Shown here piece by piece: positions 25,670 to 58,592 of a DNA stretch of 64,000 nucleotides (its first letter is position 1; each line of letters opens with the position of its first letter). The notes below the pieces were generated by a model. That model saw only the letters and a program-made list of their open reading frames with translations. It did not search any database and had not been told where the DNA came from. The stretch is from Sisyra terminalis (Eukaryota; Arthropoda; Insecta; Neuroptera; Sisyridae). Both the position numbers and the translations under genes were made by a program. The stretch lies in the NCBI GenBank assembly GCA_958496175.1, contig OY292278.1, positions 44,082,001 to 44,146,000 on the forward strand, in the 5' to 3' direction.

Positions 25670-26069
25670 TGTAACAGAAAGGGAAAATGACTGTCTCTCT
25701 CTTTGTGCCATGCCGGCACGCGATTGACTGCGTGACTTCTATCTCTCTCCCACCAATGCGAATGCACATATAGATTACTCGAGATGTTTCTAGTGAAAGC
25801 GAGAACATTCTGGAATCTTGGGTTGCGGGTATATAAGGCGCTCAGCTCAAGCCAAGAGACAGTTCTGTATCAAAGTTCTGTAGTGAAATTCAGTTGTGAA
25901 TTTCCGTTACAACAAAGTGATTACCAAGCGATTATTAGTGTGATTTGAATTAAAAGTGATTATTGTCATTTAAGTGATTGTTAAGTGTGAAAGTGATTAT
26001 TTATTTCCAAAAGAAATTAAAAGAACGAATAAACGCCATCTCAACACAGTTTTGAGACGTCACGTTACA
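25670..26069 (+). mobile_element. Solo LTR with heat-shock element and TATA box
   Basis: 400 bp beginning TGTAAC and ending GTTACA, a perfect terminal inverted hexamer of the TG...CA class. Internally it shows LTR order: U3 with a heat-shock element (about 25803-25818), TATATAAG at about 25830, a T-C-rich transcript start region, and AATAAA at about 26026 close to the 3' end. No retrotransposon interior is found on either side, so it is a solo LTR. Adjacent 4-mers ATGT and ATAT could be a decayed target duplication. Confidence 0.75.
25786..25836 (+). promoter_or_regulatory. Heat-shock element plus TATA box in the LTR
   Basis: GAACATTCTGGAATCTTG contains three perfect alternating nGAAn/nTTCn units (GAAcaTTCtgGAA) and a near-perfect fourth. 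An upstream TTTC...GTGAAAG half-site pair is also present. TATATAAG follows about 15 bp later. This matches the classic HSF-TATA arrangement of hsp70-type promoters. Confidence 0.7.
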
Positions 26070-26205
26070 ATATTTTCTACCGAAGACGTAGGAAGCTTAA
26101 GATTCTAGGAGTAATTTTTTGGAAAAGTGAATTCCTTAAAATATTTGGGACCTTAAAAGATCACTAAAATTTACCTAAAGAAAGAATTCTTTTCAGAATT
26201 TAAAC

Positions 26206-26430
26206 CAGTATTTCCCAAACTATAAGTCGTAACTCACCAGTGAGTCACGAGCGAATATTGGGTAGGCCCTAATAAGCAATTAGCTATTGTATAAGACATG
26301 AATAAAAATTTCGAAATTGCTAAATTAGATATTTCCAATATGCTCTCTTTTCTCTAAAGCCGCTTAGAAGTGGATCCCAAGAATAGAAATTTTTGAAGGA
26401 TCGGAGCTTAGTCAACTTTAGAAACCACTG
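26206..26430. mobile_element. Non-autonomous hAT element, TSD ATTTAAAC
   Basis: 225 bp with ends CAGTATTTCCCAAAC and TTTAGAAACCACTG, flanked by perfect 8-bp duplications ATTTAAAC at 26198-26205 and 26431-26438. The internal TAAGTCGTAACTCACCAGTG resembles the widespread 'CAGTGTTTCCCAAACTGTGGGTCGCGACC' hAT ends. No transposase. Confidence 0.85.
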
Positions 26431-26832
26431 ATTTAAACTATATATTCATTTGAAAGTTCATCAACACTACTTTTGGTCAATCTTACTGTTCATATGTTCT
26501 TAAAAATCAGTATCTTAGGAATCCTAGTCACTAACACCGGAGAATGCAGTGAAGAAATCAAATGACCAATAGCAATAATCAAAACAACGATTGCGAAATT
26601 AACAAAAATATGGAAAAGAATATCCATCCGGAAGAACATCAATCCTACAAACTATGGATATTTAATCAAAATAAGATTTTTTCGCTGACTTTGAACAGTT
26701 ATACTGTGTATACAATATATAGGATATATGGCGGTCCAATTTATGTAGTATAATTTAATATAATAATATATAAAAATCATACCATAAACAAAAACTTGAA
26801 CAGAAGTTCAAACAAAAATATTCGTGAAGTAT

Positions 26833-26878
26833 TGCCCAGATACATATTTCGATTGCCAAGCAATCTTCCTCAGGGGTC
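26833..26878 (-). ncRNA. Hammerhead-ribozyme-like motif, left arm
   Basis: Minus strand: GACCC, CUGAGGA, extra A, GAUUGC-UUG-GCAAUC (six perfect stem II pairs), GAAAUAUGUAUC, UGGGC. Core bases CUGANGA and GAAA are intact; stem I pairs weakly (first pair lost, then GG/CC). In the copy at 56964-57010 stem I is better (CCA/UGG). Confidence 0.6.
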
Positions 26879-26990
26879 ATCAAGCAGTTTGGATCACTCC
26901 ATAACTGCTTTGTGATGATTCACAAAAACTGGTTTGTGATCATCATGTGAATCATCACAAAGCAGTTACGGAGTGATCCAAACTACTTGA

Positions 26991-27036
26991 TGACCACTGA
27001 GAAAGATTGCTTGGCAATCGAAATACGTATCTGGGA
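26991..27036 (+). ncRNA. Decayed hammerhead-like motif, right arm
   Basis: UGACCA, CUGAGAA (invariant G8 changed to A), extra A, GAUUGC-UUG-GCAAUC, GAAAUACGUAUC, UGGG. Stems I (CCA/UGG), II and III (AUACGUAU) are intact, but the core substitution should abolish cleavage. Confidence 0.55.
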
Positions 27037-27169
27037 AATACTTCACGAATATTTTTGTTTGAACTTCTGTTTAAATTTATGTTTATGGTATGATTTTTAT
27101 ATATTATTATATTAAATTATACTACATAAATTGGACCGCAATATATCCTATATATTGTATACACAGTAT

Positions 27170-28233
27170 GGATGTATAGTTTCGCATATTAGGAGTCTCA
27201 TGGATGAAGAAAAGCACTATTAAATCCATCTTGGAAAAACTTAATGTACATAAAACTCATAAGAATAAACAAGGCATATTGGTGGTACTTTCAATATAGC
27301 GCTAGGAGAAATAAAAATTAGAAATATTAATAGTTAAAGGGAAAATGGAAAGCATACATATCGGAGTTAATGAGCCACTAATTGCCTGAAACCGAAGGTT
27401 TAGTACAGGGCAGAAAACCAAAGAAGATTATCTCCCAAGTCTAGGTGAGAATTTTGAATGTAGAAGACATCCATAGTGAATCATTCGGAAGTTTTCGAGA
27501 AGTGATCAAAATATAAAAATTCTGCGCAGAGCATGGCATTAACTATAGTATCCGGAAGTTTCTATATTCTAATCGGTAACAATGAAGGATTGATAATTGA
27601 AAAACGGAGTACTTTAGTAAATTGATGCAAAGATACATATATTTACTCAGGAAGACCATAATTTTGGGTAAAATCACAAAATAGAGAATCTGATTTTCTG
27701 AACATGGATGATTTTCAACATCGAAGATCTTTTAATACCAAGCATTTGAAGTCATTCGTCCATACGATGGCCTAAATTTGGTTATGAATAATGAAGCAAA
27801 ACAATTATTACAGTAACGACAAATGGACTGAAAATTTTGGTTTTTGCTAGGATATTGTAACGTAGTCCTTTATTAGAGTGTTACTAATAAAACCTGGATT
27901 TATCAGTTAGACTATAAAGGTCACAGAAATCGATATAAAGGATTATATTTTAGGTGGACAGATTTAAAGCGTAGTCCTAGTCCTAGTAAAAATAATGGAA
28001 TACATAACAAAACAATAGTAACATTGATATATTGAGTAATAATCTTAAAAACGTTTAAAATTGTCTGAGTAAAAAATGTTGACTTTCTTTATCGAAATCA
28101 TTAAATATTGTGAAGAATATTAAGATGACTTAAGTTTAAAAAACGCGAATTTCATTAATAAAATAGGCCACTTTTTAGTACTCTGGGATGTCACTTACAC
28201 TGCAAACTATAAGATGTTCGAAAACTTGTTATA
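27170..28233. other. Unassigned, no gene seen
   Basis: Mixed-complexity sequence (27340-27840 is less AT-rich), but all frames are broken and I recognise no element. Confidence 0.45.
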
Positions 28234-28241
28234 TAGTTTAC

Positions 28242-28485
28242 CAGCCCCCGCTTTAGGGGTGGGCAACCCGGGCGGTCGCCCGAGGCGGAAAATTTCAGGG
28301 GCGGCATTTTGTCATATTTGATATACAATATGAACAAAAATGTGAAAAAATTAGTGTTTAGTTAAAAAAATAATTTTCCAAAAAATTAAAAATTTTGTGA
28401 TATTAAACTCTGTGTTTTTTCAACCCTGAAGGGGCGGCATTTTTTCATCTTGCCTAGGGCGGCAAATTTGCTAGAGCAGGGCCTG
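28242..28485. mobile_element. Non-autonomous hAT element, TSD TAGTTTAC
   Basis: 244 bp, CAGCCCCCGCTTTAGGGG to GAGCAGGGCCTG, with perfect 8-bp duplications TAGTTTAC at 28234-28241 and 28486-28493. The arms carry inverted GGGGCGGCATTTT-type motifs, and GC-rich ends flank an AT-rich middle. No transposase. Confidence 0.9.
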
Positions 28486-28493
28486 TAGTTTAC

Positions 28494-30150
28494 AATCCCT
28501 ATTCAAACATGTTGTATAATGTTATGCCTTTGTAAACAATTTCCTGTAAGTACATTCAACAAATTACTACAACAAAAATTTTAAATTTCTTTCATTACTT
28601 TTACAAAATCAATGGCAAAAGTTTCAGGCTTATATTTTTCTTCGATTTACAGATATTTTTTACGATCAAGAATCACGAATAAATTGGGCTACCTGTTCAT
28701 TTTTTTCAGCTCAGATATAATTTTCAATGTGATGAGAGTTTAAAGCCTAAAATAGAGTATAAATAGTCAATGCATTTAAAACAATATGGAAAAATCATCT
28801 TAAAAAAAAAACCTTTGAAGAAAATTTACCCAGATTTTAAGGCATATCAATCAATCAAATGAAATTAATTTGATTGATATGTATTTCCTCTAAACATCAA
28901 AAAATTTATATTTTTTTCAAAGTTAAATCAGTTCTAAGATGCCTAATATTTTTACTTGGATGCTTAGAGGGTTCGGTGATAAAAAACGTCAAGCAAATTT
29001 TGCACATTTTAAACTTTTCCACCCTCTAAAGCAAAATCAAAAAAAAAATCGAATCCATTCTTTTTCCCCAAAATTACATCGAATTTATGAAAAAAAAATG
29101 GGAAAAACCTTTTTAAACTCTTCAAAACATTTGCTTAATTTTCTTTTTCCCACAAAAATTCAATCGTGACCCTTGATTTCAATTTTCCTTGATCAATATC
29201 AAACCACGATATATTACGTTTAGTATTATATTTAAATGTCTATTAAAGACTTTTACGATTAAAAGTTTGTTTAAATTAATTTAATTTCGATTAAGAGACA
29301 CACAAATATTCACAGCGATTTTAAGTCAGTTCCTTAATTTATATACAATAAAAACAGAGTTTTTTTTTTCTTCACACACAATTTAAAAAATGCAACAGTC
29401 AATCTCCTTGCGTTTTATTATCTAAACTTTCCATACTATGATGCAACTAATGTTCTTTGTTTTTCCTCATTTCTAACGACCCGTTCACAACCATAATTAT
29501 ATGAAAAATATTTTTATATAAGTTTATTAAAAACCAAATTTTTAAGATTGATTTTTGTTTTTTGATAAGCTATAACTTTAACATTTTTTAACTCTTTTTT
29601 TTTTTTAAAATTTATTTTAGTATTTTAATAGGCGACAGTATTAGACTTTAGTAGTTTGAAAGTAATAACTATTTAAAAAAAAAGAACGAGAAAACTACTA
29701 TGAGTAAATTATAATTTAAAATGGCAGTTATTTAGTGTGTTTTTTAGGCGATTTCAGAATTTTATATAATTAACTCTGAAAACTTAGCAATCGATTTTAT
29801 ACACGAAAGATGCTTGGTTAGTTATATAATATTATCTTTTTTTTTTTTTAAATAATTTTTAGCTAGGAATGATTTATTCATTTTAATCAATTTAAGTACG
29901 TAAAAGGAAGACATTTTTGTTTTATAGCACGGTACAGTTGAAATTTTGTAAATGAAAATAATATACCGTCTTGGGCTAATTTTAAGGGATGCATTGGTCT
30001 CAAAGCAGAAGAAGTAAAATTTATTGTTCGCCGAGAAAATTATTTTAAGGGTTTTATAATCAAAAAGCTATTCGACTGTAGTTTTTACAAAGGTGGTTCA
30101 AAACTTGGATAATTTTGTTTGGGCTTGATTTCTTTGTATTCTAAGTGGTT
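28494..30150. other. Unassigned, AT-rich, no gene seen
   Basis: No supported open frame or repeat; many A and T runs. Confidence 0.5.
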
Positions 30151-30620
30151 TATTTCCAGTAGCGTGGTATGGTAGTTACAGGAGAGGCCATAGCTCAAGG
30201 TACCATATAAAAATAGGATGGCATATTGATAATTCCATTGATATGGTCATTGGCCATTGGCCAATGGCCATTGATAATTCCACAAAAGATTTTGCTTTGA
30301 AAATTAATTTTTTGAAAAACACGAAATTTTTTTTTTTTTATTAGTTAATGAATTTAAAGGTATTTGGCTTTTAAATAACTTTCTTGAGGTTTGTTTCCAG
30401 TAGAATAGTGCGGTAGTTACAGGAGAGACCTAAGCCCTGGGAGGCATATAAAAATGGGGTGGCGTATTGCCATTGATAATTCCTCAAAAGATTAAACAAG
30501 AAGAGTAAATTTTTCAATAATTAAAGAATTTAAACGTATTTGACTTTTAACTAATTTTCTTGACTATTGATGAAAATAAAGGGTGGCGAATTTCCAGTCG
30601 GTCCCAGGCGGCAAAAAAAA
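30150..30620. repeat. Two diverged direct copies of an hAT-like end
   Basis: TTTCCAGTAG...GGTAGTTACAGGAGAG...CATATAAAAAT occurs at about 30150-30240 and 30390-30465. A short self-complementary run TTGGCCATTGGCCAATGGCCA lies at about 30248-30270. A third piece (30580-30620) has AGTCGGTCCCAGGCGGCAAAA, like the GGGCGGC ends of the hAT element at 28242. Boundaries are unclear. Confidence 0.4.
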
Positions 30621-31231
30621 AACACTTTACCACTGTTTGTTTCAGTACCAGATCCACGTAAGATGCTTTTTTATTGTTAACCTTGATAAATCTACCCTTA
30701 ATGGGATCAAACCCTACCCTCATCTAAAAACCTTCTGAAATTTTTCAATCAAATATTTGATATAATTAACTAATAGGTACAATTAGATATTAAGTAGAGT
30801 TCTTTTATTGGTTTCAAAGTATTTCATCGATTTTTTGGATCGCAAAAATTATTACCATCAAAGCATATACAACCCAAAAACTAAGGGGTGGTTCAGTTTA
30901 AAGTAAAACAGGATTTGAAAATTGATTTAAAAAATATTTCTTTGTTTTACCCAAAATTTTCTGGCTTAATAATTTCTCTAAATCATCTATTAAATTGTTG
31001 AAAAAATATTAATTTTTTTTTTTCTACATTAATTTAAATAAATTCTCTTAATTCTTCCAGTTTCATACAAAAATTTAAAACAAATATTGTCTTAAAGGCA
31101 GTAGGCACCCTTTACCTTATAATTAAATTATTGAGATTGAATTATTTTGTATTTTTGGAGCTGAAATCTAAATTTATCTATAGATAAAGTAAAAACGATT
31201 TGAATCTCAATTTTCTGATAAACATTTATTT

Positions 31232-31550
31232 TAGTGACTCTCAAACAGTGGTACGCTGAATCGTCGTTTGTGGCACACATGTATTAATTATTTGCACAAA
31301 AAGTATAATTATAAAATGGATTGCTAATTTATATTAATTATAAGTGACCATCGAGGAATAAATAAGATTGATCAAAAAACTCCCATTGGGAATTTGAAGA
31401 AGTTTTAAATGCTGATAGTTCTAAGAGGATATAATCAGTTTATTGCTATTTTTCTTTTGCATTCTTGAATTTTAAGGTAGAGCCATTGCTGACACGTGAA
31501 TTTGCCGACACATTAAGAGTGTATCACCGTTAAAAAATTAAGAACCACTG
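31232..31550. mobile_element. Non-autonomous hAT element, TSD [AC]TTTATTT
   Basis: 319 bp, TAGTGACTCTCAAACAG to TTAAGAACCACTG, consistent with CAGTGGTTCTCAA-type hAT ends (first C changed to T). Flanking 8-mers ATTTATTT (31224-31231) and CTTTATTT (31551-31558) match at 7 of 8. No transposase. Confidence 0.7.
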
Positions 31551-31558
31551 CTTTATTT

Positions 31559-32876
31559 AATATCAATATAATCTAACATTGAAAAAGAAAGCGACCGAAC
31601 AATTGTTTACAAGGTATTTCCTTGGATCAGAACCATAATGGTCCAATTTATTCGTGAAAATTCAATCAAAATTCACAGGAAATAAACATACAATAAACAA
31701 ATAAACAAACAATTTACAATTAAATCGGTTTATATCCCTTTTGGGACGTCAATAAGTGGTAACATGGCATTTTCTACTTTGTTTTTAAAAGATTTTTACA
31801 AGTTGTAATTATATGAAATTAAACACTATAGATGGCAGAAATTTTTCCTGAAAGGTGGATAGTAATCTAATAGTCTGGAAAATAGTTTAAAAGTCAAAAG
31901 TTATAGATATTCAGTGAATTATGGGTATGAATATCCAGTTATGGATAGCTCAAAAGTAACTACCCTTTTTCTTTCAGCCCTTTGTAATAGCTTCCAGGAA
32001 TATTGATATAATCTTTGGAATAAATTTTTAACAAAGAACATTAAAACATAATTTTCCAAATAAACTGAAGTATAGGTTCCAGTTTATATATAAAAAAAAG
32101 AGGGCGAAAAGTAGTTACCACTCTGGAATTCCGAAAACATTACTTTTTATGGTTTTTAATGCAAAACTCAAACTTTAAGTTCTGTGAAATAAAAATAATT
32201 CATGATTTTTGACGAAGCAAAGATTAATTTTTAAATCTTTAATGTTTTTTTTTCGGTAATTTCTTAAGAAAATTGGTCAAATTCATTGACTTTAATTCCC
32301 TGTTCTTTTGAGTCAAATGCATTCCTTGTTTTCAGACCAACACCAAAAATCAAATCGACCAAATAAAACCCTAACGACTAAATGACTAATATTTTTTTTT
32401 TCAAAATATACAATATGAATTTCAATAAGCGCTATATGTCATTAAAGATAGTTTTTTTGATTGAGATTCTCTATATATGGTTGTTTGTAAAAACCATGTG
32501 ATCCCTGCCGTATATTAATTTTTTTTTCGAATAAAAAATTCAAAACTAAAAGCTTAATTCACTATGGAATAAAACATTTTTATTGCTAAGTTAACAATCA
32601 CCCTTTCAAAATGTATATATATTTATTATATTATAAGTATGTTTTTTTTTTTATGTTTAAGACGCAAACTAACGTATCTAAATTTCTCCAGTTTATTCAC
32701 ACTAAGTTAACTGATTTTTTTTTTTTTTGGAAATTTTCCTTTGTTGAACTCCTACATTTTTACAAGGCAAGTAAAAAGAAAATTGGATATTTTTGCTTAT
32801 TGATTTTTTTCCTTTTAAGTTTTTAAGAAGCACGTTTGTTTTGATGAAATAAAAAAAAAAATGTGATTTGATTGGT
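31559..32876. other. Region 3' of Dpp10-like gene
   Basis: AT-rich sequence that should include the 3' UTR of the minus-strand gene directly below 32877. No other gene or element is recognised. Confidence 0.45.
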
Positions 32877-53822
<20,946 letters not shown>

Positions 53823-54329
53823 CTGCAACCCAAAAAAATAACAATATAAAACATCAATTTCCCTCTCATTTCGTTTTAAAAAATTAAAAACAACTCTCAT
53901 TTTCTCATTTAACAAAGCGACAATGTTAATGCACAAAAAAATTCCCAGTTTTCTTTGTTGTTGACACAATTTTGTTGAATAAAAAAAAAAAAAAAAACGG
54001 GGAATAAATGATTCTCTTAAAACACTCTTCAAATATTAAACTTTGTGCAATTTTTAACGAGAATTATAAGTCGTTTTCATATCTCATGAATGGCATGATT
54101 TAAAATGTCGCTAAATGAGTATAACAAGTTTCATTAAATATTTTTAACACGTAATGCTTATACGGACATTAACGTTCAGAATATGTTAAGAAACATTTGT
54201 TTATCGTGGATGATTAAAATGTTTTCAGCTTTTTAAAGTGTAAAAAGAAACATTTTACGGAAAGAAAAGGATGTGATTATTAATTCAGGGATATTATTAT
54301 AAATATTTCCATCAGCAGTTCAAGAAAAA

Positions 54330-55795
54330 TTATCTAAATATTGCAATACTGTCATTCCTCATAAAATAAGTATAATTAAACCGGTAGGGGATTACAAACT
54401 TGCTCCTGGATATTGGTTGGCCAAAAAATTAGTACAAACCATCAAATCTGGCATCATATTGAGAGAAAATTATTCTTTAAAAAACACATATGAGTTTATG
54501 AATAATACTTAAAATTTAAAACTAACACAATTGCCAACTTATACACAAATGTTCCTGTTGAAGAAACAATCAAAATTGTGGAATATAATCTAATGACATA
54601 AAAAAATTATAATTTTATGGTAATCAACGATATAATTAACTTTTAAACTACAATCTGACTACAAAACTTTTTCAATTTCAATCAAAAATTTTATCATCAA
54701 AAGGAAGGCTTGGCCATGGGTTTTCTTTTATCAGGACTACAAGCCAACATTTACAAGAATCACTTTGAAAATAAATATATTTTGAACAATACCTACAAAA
54801 ATAAAATAATATATTGTGGAATATATGTAGACAATGCAATTATATTATTTAATGGAACTACCCGACAGATTGACAATATGCTATCCGATCTGAACAAAAT
54901 TAACCAGAAAATAAAATTCACTTCAGAACACGAACTACATGGAACAATTAACTTTTAAGACACAACAATCACCAATGAAAATGGAAATTTGTCATACAAT
55001 ATATGCAGAAAGCCAACAACAATGAACAAAACCATCCATGAAACATCATTTCACCCAAGAAACCAAAAAATGGCAGCTTACAACAGTTTTGTATTACCAA
55101 AGGTTTACCAAAGCTCATGAAGAAGAATTTAAGATAATTAAGCATATAGCCATTACTAACGGATACAAAAGCTCAATCGTGGATAAAATAATATCAAAAT
55201 TTACCAAAATATCCATTCTTCCAACTCCACCAAAAGAAAACAAAAAATATATTAAATCAAATTTCCATAATATATTTAATTTTCAATCGCCAACTTTCTA
55301 AAGAAAAATAACTTCAATATCACATTTTCAACAAACAACAACATAATGAAAATTCTTAAGCCATTGGAAAACGACCAAATTACAACGAAAAATAAAACCG
55401 GAATATATAAAATTTAATGTGGTTCCTGTGAAAAATTCTACATTGGCCAAACTAGTAGATCTTTTGAAACAAGATATATGGAACATACACTTATTTCAAC
55501 AACTTCAAATTTTACAAAATACCTTTATGACCAAAAATCATCAATACTTAAAATTTGAAAGAAATTTTATCCCTCTACATATGAAGGATAAGGAACAAAC
55601 TCCAAAAATCATGTCATTGGTTAAAATCTATTAAGTTTTAGTAACAAATTCACTGATTGGTCGAATTAAAGATTGAGTTTTGTACGGTGTGTTATGATTG
55701 GCCCACGCATCCTGCGCCATTCAAGTAACTACAGTGCCTTGAATTCTACAAAGTAAGCTTAGTATTTCTCGTTTAAAGTGACTTTTGAGTACAGA
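54330..55795 (+). pseudogene. Penelope-like element body (RT plus GIY-YIG), decayed
   Basis: Readable PLE pieces in order: DYKLAPGYWLAKKL, SLKNTYEFMNN, NLYTNVPVEETIKIV, MGFLLSGLQANIY, YCGIYVDNAIIL (the RT palm motif, with YVDN where active RTs have YVDD), INF...DTTIT, RKPTT, TIHETSFHPRNQK, then NKTGIYKI and EKFYIGQTSRSFETRYMEH (GIY-YIG). Many stops and frameshifts. The 3' end is cut at 55795 by the hAT fragment. Confidence 0.82.
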
Positions 55796-56225
55796 CAGTG
55801 ATGGATTTACGCCTAGGCCCGTGAGGCTCGGGCCTAGGGTGGCATAATTTGAAGGACGGCAAAATTTTTGAAATGCCAAAATTTAAGAGGCGAAAAAAAG
55901 TTCGCACAAATATTTATGACCCTATTCTAGATACTCTGAGTGTACAATTGGCCGGGCGTAAAAGTGCATACGAAAAGCTTTACGAAAATTTAATTTTTTT
56001 TGATAATTTATCTGAAATAGATAAAAACGAATTAAAAAATCTTGCTAATAAACTAGTCAGTAAATATCCTGACGATTTGGAAAAGACGTTAGGTAATGAA
56101 TGTATTAATTTACATTATCAACTCAAAGATTCCTTAGCAAATACAGAAGATGTACGCTCTGCACAAAAAATATGCAATGTATTGCATTCACGGAGTCTTA
56201 TTTTACAACCCATTCTTTGCTAAAA
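55796..56225 (+). pseudogene. hAT transposon fragment (5' TIR plus transposase piece)
   Basis: Begins with an hAT-type terminus, CAGTGATGGATTTACGCC followed by TAGGCCCG, inserted after AGTACAGA of the PLE. An open frame from 55849 encodes 124 residues (RTNIYDPILDTLSVQLAGRK, AYEKLYENLIFFDNLSEI, ANKLVSKYPDDLE), resembling the C-terminal part of hAT/ZMYM1-like transposases. The catalytic N-terminal part is absent and no right terminus or second AGTACAGA is found, so it is internally deleted and 3'-truncated. Confidence 0.7.
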
Positions 56226-56840
56226 TAAAAGGACTTTTTTTTTCAAAGTCCACCATTTTGTTATTTACCCTTGAAATTTAACTTCAGTAGTTCCGACCAG
56301 AATGACATGTCTATAGATTAAGAATAATCAAGAATATTTGATTTCAGGTAACATCAAGAGCCAAAATCACCCGGGCCACCCACGTGTATTTTTTTTTGAG
56401 GTTCCAACTTCGAGTGACAATAATAATAGTAATAAACTATTAAATTTTTTCAAATAATTTTTTTTTATATTTTCAATATGTAAATAAAAATACTCTAAAT
56501 ATTCAAGATAATTCATTTTTATTTTCCTATAAAAAACCACCCTCCAAAGAAGTCATGAAAATAGGTATAAGTTACCAGACTACTACCTTAAACGCCGATA
56601 GAGATCAATTGCCTGCTAGCGCCACCATGAAATAGCGACACATTGTTGAACTGGTGCTAATTACATGATAGTCCACAAAAAAAAAGGTTCTGGTCATTGG
56701 TATTTTTAAAAATATTCGTCAAAAAAGCAATCCGCAGTTCGCCATTTGGCGATCCCTGCACTAGGCGATTGTTGAGGTCATCTCATTTTCATTCCTTACA
56801 AGTATTGAGTCTTCCAACTATTATAAAAAGCTAGTTTTTG

Positions 56841-57056
56841 GTGTGTATACAATATATATTGAAGTCCAATGTATGTAGTATAATTTAATATAATAATATA
56901 TAAAAAATCATACCACAAACATAAATTTGAACAAAAGTTCAAACAAAAATATTCGTGACGTATTGCCCAGATACGTACTTCGATTGCCAAGCAATCTTCA
57001 TCAGTGGTCATCAAGTAGTTTGGATCACTCCATAACTGCTTTGTGATGATTCAAAA
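56841..57056 (-). repeat. Single arm of the hammerhead palindrome family
   Basis: 216 bp closely similar to the left arm of 26701-27169 (TAGTATAATTTAATATAATA, ATTCGTGACGTATTGCCCAG, TCACTCCATAACTGCTTTGT). It ends at the palindrome axis, with no second arm. Confidence 0.8.
56964..57010 (-). ncRNA. Hammerhead-ribozyme-like motif, best core
   Basis: Minus strand: UGACCA, CUGAUGA, extra A, GAUUGC-UUG-GCAAUC, GAAGUACGUAUC, UGGGCA. All core bases are canonical, stem II has six perfect pairs, and stem I pairs CCA/UGG then GU/GC-side bases around one mismatch. Stem III is GUACGUAU with a G-U closing pair. Confidence 0.65.
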
Positions 57057-58450
57057 AATCTAAAAAAAAATCTTATTTTGACTAGTTTTTGGTTCAATTT
57101 AACTTTATGATTCATCCAAAAAGCTTAAGAAAAACTTTAAAAATATAAAAAGCATAATCTCATAAATTTTATGCAATCAACCGTGAAATATTTGGTCAAA
57201 AATCAAGCACCGTTTTGCCAAGTTATTCCAACGTAGATATAACCGCAAGAAAAACATTGAAATTTGCATATACAAGAACCGCACCGAAATACTCAAATAT
57301 ATTTCTTGCATTTACAAAATATAAACAAGATGCAAAAATATTACATTCTGCAAGTGTGTCCCGCATGGATTTTACGATAACGGACTTTACATATTTTTCT
57401 GTTTGGAATTTATCTGACGAATAAAATTGTTTATTACACCATTTCCCTGTAAATTCATAACAGAAAATACCATCTTCTCTTATATATACATTCATTCTAA
57501 ACCACCCTTATTTTTTCCTTTGCAAAAAAAGCATACTTTTGGTACTTATTTGGATAAGATATGGTCGTCAAGTTGCGAAGCAAATATGGTGGTTTAATTC
57601 ACCCGAACAACGGGCAACAAGAAAACACTAAAACGATAACGAACATGCACTAATAAATGTACAAGCGAGAAAATTATTACGGCAAGAAACTGTGCCAAAA
57701 ACTTTGTCAAGAATAACTTTATCAACGAACTTGTCATACATTCAATGGCATTGTGTTCAAGAAAAAGGTACTATGGTATATTAACGACTTCCATTGTCCA
57801 AACGTTTCACTTCACTGACAAAAAAAAAGCGCCAACCGTCCAACGTCAAACATTGACTGGCAAAAGTTTTCCAATAACTCCAACGCAACTCCAATCGTTT
57901 AAGTCGACAAAAAGTGTAAAAGGAAAAATCGTCTGTTAAAAATTACAAAACTTTCTTAAGGCTCTAATTAAACTTTAAACGCTGTAAAGCCACTCTCGTT
58001 ACTCAGTGTTGAAAAACGTTAAAAATTCAATTATTGTCGACAAGAAAACTGTTTCAATGTTTTCCACCGTGAAAAATGAAGCCAATGCGAAAGTTGTGGG
58101 TTGTAAAACGACGCCAATTCATCATTCTAAGTCTAAAACTCAATGGCTTATCACGAACATCTTATATAAATGTAGTTAAGCACATGAACGTCAGGAAATT
58201 ATTACTTTTTGGAAGGAAATAGCTCGATTTGCTGCAAAATGTGATATAATAATAATAGCTAAGTGTCTTAATCGTTAGATGTTTTACTATAGAGGCGATT
58301 TTGGCACTGAAAATTTATTGTCTTCATTTAAATGTTCTCGAGCTTTCTTTGGTATGTGTCTTGTGTTATTATTAAAAATAAATTAAATGAATTTTCTTTT
58401 AAGAATCATAAATTTTCCATCATTCTAAATAGAAGAGATTGATGCTTGAT
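57057..58450. other. Unassigned region, weak open frames
   Basis: Less AT-rich than its surroundings. Overlapping open frames occur at 57215-57424 (plus) and 57223-57495 (minus, 90 codons, including KSMRDTLAECNIFASCLYF). I recognise neither. Could be a decayed element interior. Confidence 0.35.
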
Positions 58451-58592
58451 TTATGGAAAAGACGATGAATATGATTGCCAAGTTTTCACTTTTCTTTTTA
58501 AAGAAGTCGTGTATGGTGTCAGACGATCTATTCTTATCAAAATCCATCCGGAAAATTTATACTTTATAGTTTCATAGTTTCATAACCATTAG

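Larger units (their letters stand above)
26701..27169. repeat. 469-bp palindrome with two diverging hammerhead motifs
   Basis: Near-perfect palindrome, ATACTGTGTATACAATATAT to its inverse, with its axis near 26935. Each arm carries a hammerhead-like sequence pointing outward (minus strand on the left, plus strand on the right) with stem II GAUUGC-UUG-GCAAUC. One arm recurs alone at 56841-57056. No coding sequence. Arrangement is as in 853-1316, but the sequence is unrelated. Confidence 0.8.
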
